NCBI GenBank assembly: GCA_016285455.1
Contig: JAEEQS010000003.1
Coordinates: forward strand, 1-64,000
From: Bacteroidales bacterium
GTDB taxonomy: Bacteria; Bacteroidota; Bacteroidia; Bacteroidales; UBA932
DNA: 64,000 nucleotides
Direction: 5' to 3'
The notes beneath the pieces are model-generated. The model saw only the letters and a list, made by a program, of their open reading frames with translations, did not search any database and was not told the DNA's origin. The position numbers and the translations under genes were made by a program. Of this stretch, positions 62,575 through 64,000 are shown piece by piece; the stretch's first letter is position 1; every line of letters begins with the position of its first letter.

Positions 62575-63660
62575 ATGGAAAACACTTCCATAAAATCATC
62601 TCCTACGGTTAAGACAAACTCTCTGAAAGCCTGGATATTAGCCGCCCGCCCAAAAACCCTTACAGGCGCTGCAGCCCCTGTCCTTGTGGGTGCGGTATTG
62701 GCCTGGGCTACATTGGTTGGAATAAGCGTTGATTTTTTTCCGAAATCCTGGATTATCCCATCTGCTATTTGCCTGGCGTTTGCCTTGGCTATGCAGATTG
62801 ACGCTAATTTCATCAACGATTATTTCGACTGGAAGAAAGGCGCGGACTCCGAGGAAAGACTTGGCCCTGAAAGGGCTTGCTCAAAGGGATGGATAACCCC
62901 TAACGCCATGAAGACCGGAATAATCATAACTACCATCATTTCAATACTTTTTGGCCTTCCTCTCATTTATTATGGGGGTATAGCCATGCTTGTCGTTGGT
63001 CTCTTATGTGTTGCCGGAGCTTTCTTTTATACGACAAAGCTTTCATATCGAGGATGGGGAGATGTTATGGTTGTTTTGTTTTTCGGGATAGTTCCCGTGT
63101 TCTTTACTTGGTTTGTTTCAACGCGGAATTTCTACTTGAAGGGCCTGCTTGACGAACGAACCGTAGAGATGATTTATGTCGATTTTGTTTTTATTATCTT
63201 TTATCTGGAAGTTGGGGTGATTTCTATGATATCTGGTTTAGCGGTAGGGCTAGTTACTAATAATCTTTTGATTATCAACAATTATCGCGACAGAGAACTT
63301 GACAAGAAGAATGGAAAGAGAACTCTTGTTGTAAAGTGGGGGGCAAAAACCGCCGAATGGCTCTATCTCGTTAATGGATGCTTAGCAACAATAGGGGCGA
63401 TATTGGTAGGGGGATTTATGAGAAGCGCCTTTAAACTTGGAGCAGAGCTCAACGGGTGGAATTCTTTCCCGTTCTACCTAGTCGTTCCGCTTTTGTTTTT
63501 GCCGTTCTTGTTTTCAGCTCACAGGAAAATGGTCAAGATCAACCACGGAAAAAAGCTTAACGAATCACTAGGGGAGGCTGCAAGGAATATATTGATATTC
63601 AGTGTGTTGTTTGTAATAACTATTATTCTTTCCGTCCTTTCTGTTTGCTATAATCGCTGA
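62575..63660 (+). CDS. menA: 1,4-dihydroxy-2-naphthoate polyprenyltransferase
   Basis: 361 residues with eight or nine membrane helices. UbiA-family motifs: ARPKTLTGAAAPVLVGA near the start, DANFINDYFDWKKGAD (first Asp-rich site) and NNYRDRELDKKNGKRT (second). It attaches the prenyl tail in menaquinone synthesis, the usual quinone in Bacteroidota. Longer than typical MenA (about 300), with an extra stretch around residues 180-215 (STRNFYLKGLLDERTVE). It follows ruvA by 9 bp. The stop codon lies within a CTCAGCGAT site on the minus strand. Confidence 0.92.
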   Translation: MENTSIKSSPTVKTNSLKAWILAARPKTLTGAAAPVLVGAVLAWATLVGISVDFFPKSWIIPSAICLAFALAMQIDANFINDYFDWKKGADSEERLGPERACSKGWITPNAMKTGIIITTIISILFGLPLIYYGGIAMLVVGLLCVAGAFFYTTKLSYRGWGDVMVVLFFGIVPVFFTWFVSTRNFYLKGLLDERTVEMIYVDFVFIIFYLEVGVISMISGLAVGLVTNNLLIINNYRDRELDKKNGKRTLVVKWGAKTAEWLYLVNGCLATIGAILVGGFMRSAFKLGAELNGWNSFPFYLVVPLLFLPFLFSAHRKMVKINHGKKLNESLGEAARNILIFSVLFVITIILSVLSVCYNR

Positions 63661-63700
63661 GATTTCATAAATTCGCCTATTGCAAAAACAGTTTTTTGAT

Positions 63701-64000
63701 ATGAAGAACTTTTTCAAATTGATATGCGCTACTGCCCTGGGGCTGATGACTTTGCAGGTGTCGTCTGGTCAGAGTAAGGTTGTCAAATACAAGGCCGAGG
63801 ATATTAAAACCGGAGATTATGTTGCATGGAGCAGCACAAAGAACCGCTACATTGCAATAGACGGAGGATATCGCGGAGACTATGAGAGACGGGTTAAAGT
63901 AAAACTCGATGAGCTTGGGAAACAGGCTGGTTTTTCAGATGTTGCAAAGGACATTGTAGGCATAATAATGTATGTTTTTCCTGACGGGAAAAAACCTGGA
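63701..64000 (+). CDS. Secreted protein of unknown function (3' end outside the window)
   Basis: One hundred codons are visible from MKNFFKLI at 63701. A signal peptide (LICATALGLMTLQVSSGQS) is followed by a soluble segment with beta character (DYVAWSSTKNRYIAIDGGY). No domain recognised in the visible part. It begins 40 bp after menA. Confidence 0.6.
   Translation, partial: MKNFFKLICATALGLMTLQVSSGQSKVVKYKAEDIKTGDYVAWSSTKNRYIAIDGGYRGDYERRVKVKLDELGKQAGFSDVAKDIVGIIMYVFPDGKKPG

Larger units (their letters stand above)
2971..63661. repeat. Dispersed 9-mer CTCAGCGAT, 17 copies
   Basis: Exact plus-strand copies start at 2971, 3042, 7291, 18592, 24101, 25102, 33762, 45796, 48739, 53612 and 56959. 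Exact minus-strand copies (ATCGCTGAG) start at 35959, 41300, 41588, 60840, 62247 and 63653. They occur in several reading frames (IAE, LSD, SAI, SLS, QRF, NR-stop), twice between genes (2971 directly before an ATG, 48739 just after a stop) and once across a stop codon (63653). The same core with another base at position 4 is also common: about 8 copies of CTCGGCGAT and 4 of CTCTGCGAT. Function unknown. Counts were made by eye. Confidence 0.8.

Noticed and set aside
1..64000. Prophage, insertion sequence or integrative element
   Set aside because: No transposase, integrase, terminal repeat pair or phage structural gene was recognised.

Overview
The window is 64 kb of one bacterial chromosome, most likely from the order Bacteroidales (Bacteroidota). 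The evidence is a TonB-dependent receptor with an N-terminal carboxypeptidase-regulatory domain, fimbrillin-like lipoproteins, a fused SecDF, a Bacteroidota-type SUF system, BlaI/M56 regulation with a TonB domain, and many TAnnTTTG (-7) promoter elements. At three genes the -7 lies exactly 20 nt from a TTG (-33), as in the Bacteroides sigma-ABfr promoter. I cannot fix the genus. The window cuts a gene at each end: a TonB-dependent receptor at 1 and a small secreted protein at 64000.

Region 1 (3-24.5 kb) is a Wzx/Wzy-type capsule or exopolysaccharide locus. It has the export machinery (Wza-like lipoprotein, Wzc-like kinase with a Gly-Tyr tail, PHP-type phosphatase), a flippase, an EpsG-type polymerase and an initiating sugar-phosphate transferase. 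It also has four glycosyltransferases and sugar-nucleotide enzymes (4,6-dehydratase, DegT aminotransferase, UDP-GlcNAc 2-epimerase, UDP-glucose dehydrogenase). Decorating enzymes are a LbH acetyltransferase, an acyltransferase-3 and a pyruvyl transferase, and there is one unusual PP-loop-like protein. The genes lie in several opposed units, not one operon. The dehydrogenase is the last gene of a sufB-pnuC-sufC-sufD unit (24.5-28.5 kb), so iron-sulfur assembly and sugar-nucleotide supply share a transcript.

Region 2 (28.5-44.6 kb) is mostly housekeeping: a ThiL-like protein that lacks the usual metal-binding motifs, dnaE, gpmI, rnr, secDF, a PD40/SPOR envelope protein, tRNA-Ser(GCT), an acyltransferase and a BlaI/BlaR-like pair.

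Region 3 (44.8-56.7 kb) is accessory. It has a DUF4143-type ATPase behind a duplicated palindromic operator, and three large surface or secreted proteins. Two related, very short ORFs (49 and 46 codons) each end exactly 17 bp before a surface-protein gene. There is also a 44-residue membrane peptide, a membrane AraC-type regulator, and a TPR lipoprotein regulator with a C-terminal HTH and a repeat-rich leader.

Region 4 (56.7-64 kb) is housekeeping: tRNA-Pro(TGG), glyS, folK, a SufE-SufT fusion, sufS, an SDR carrying an exact 78-bp tandem duplication, ruvA and menA.

The most notable signal not explained by genes is a dispersed 9-mer, CTCAGCGAT. I count 17 exact copies on both strands, in all reading frames and in intergenic DNA, where about 0.5 would be expected by chance. 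A second short motif, TTGTCCGC, is clustered at 52.9-58.6 kb and forms competing hairpins over the start of the TPR-HTH regulator.
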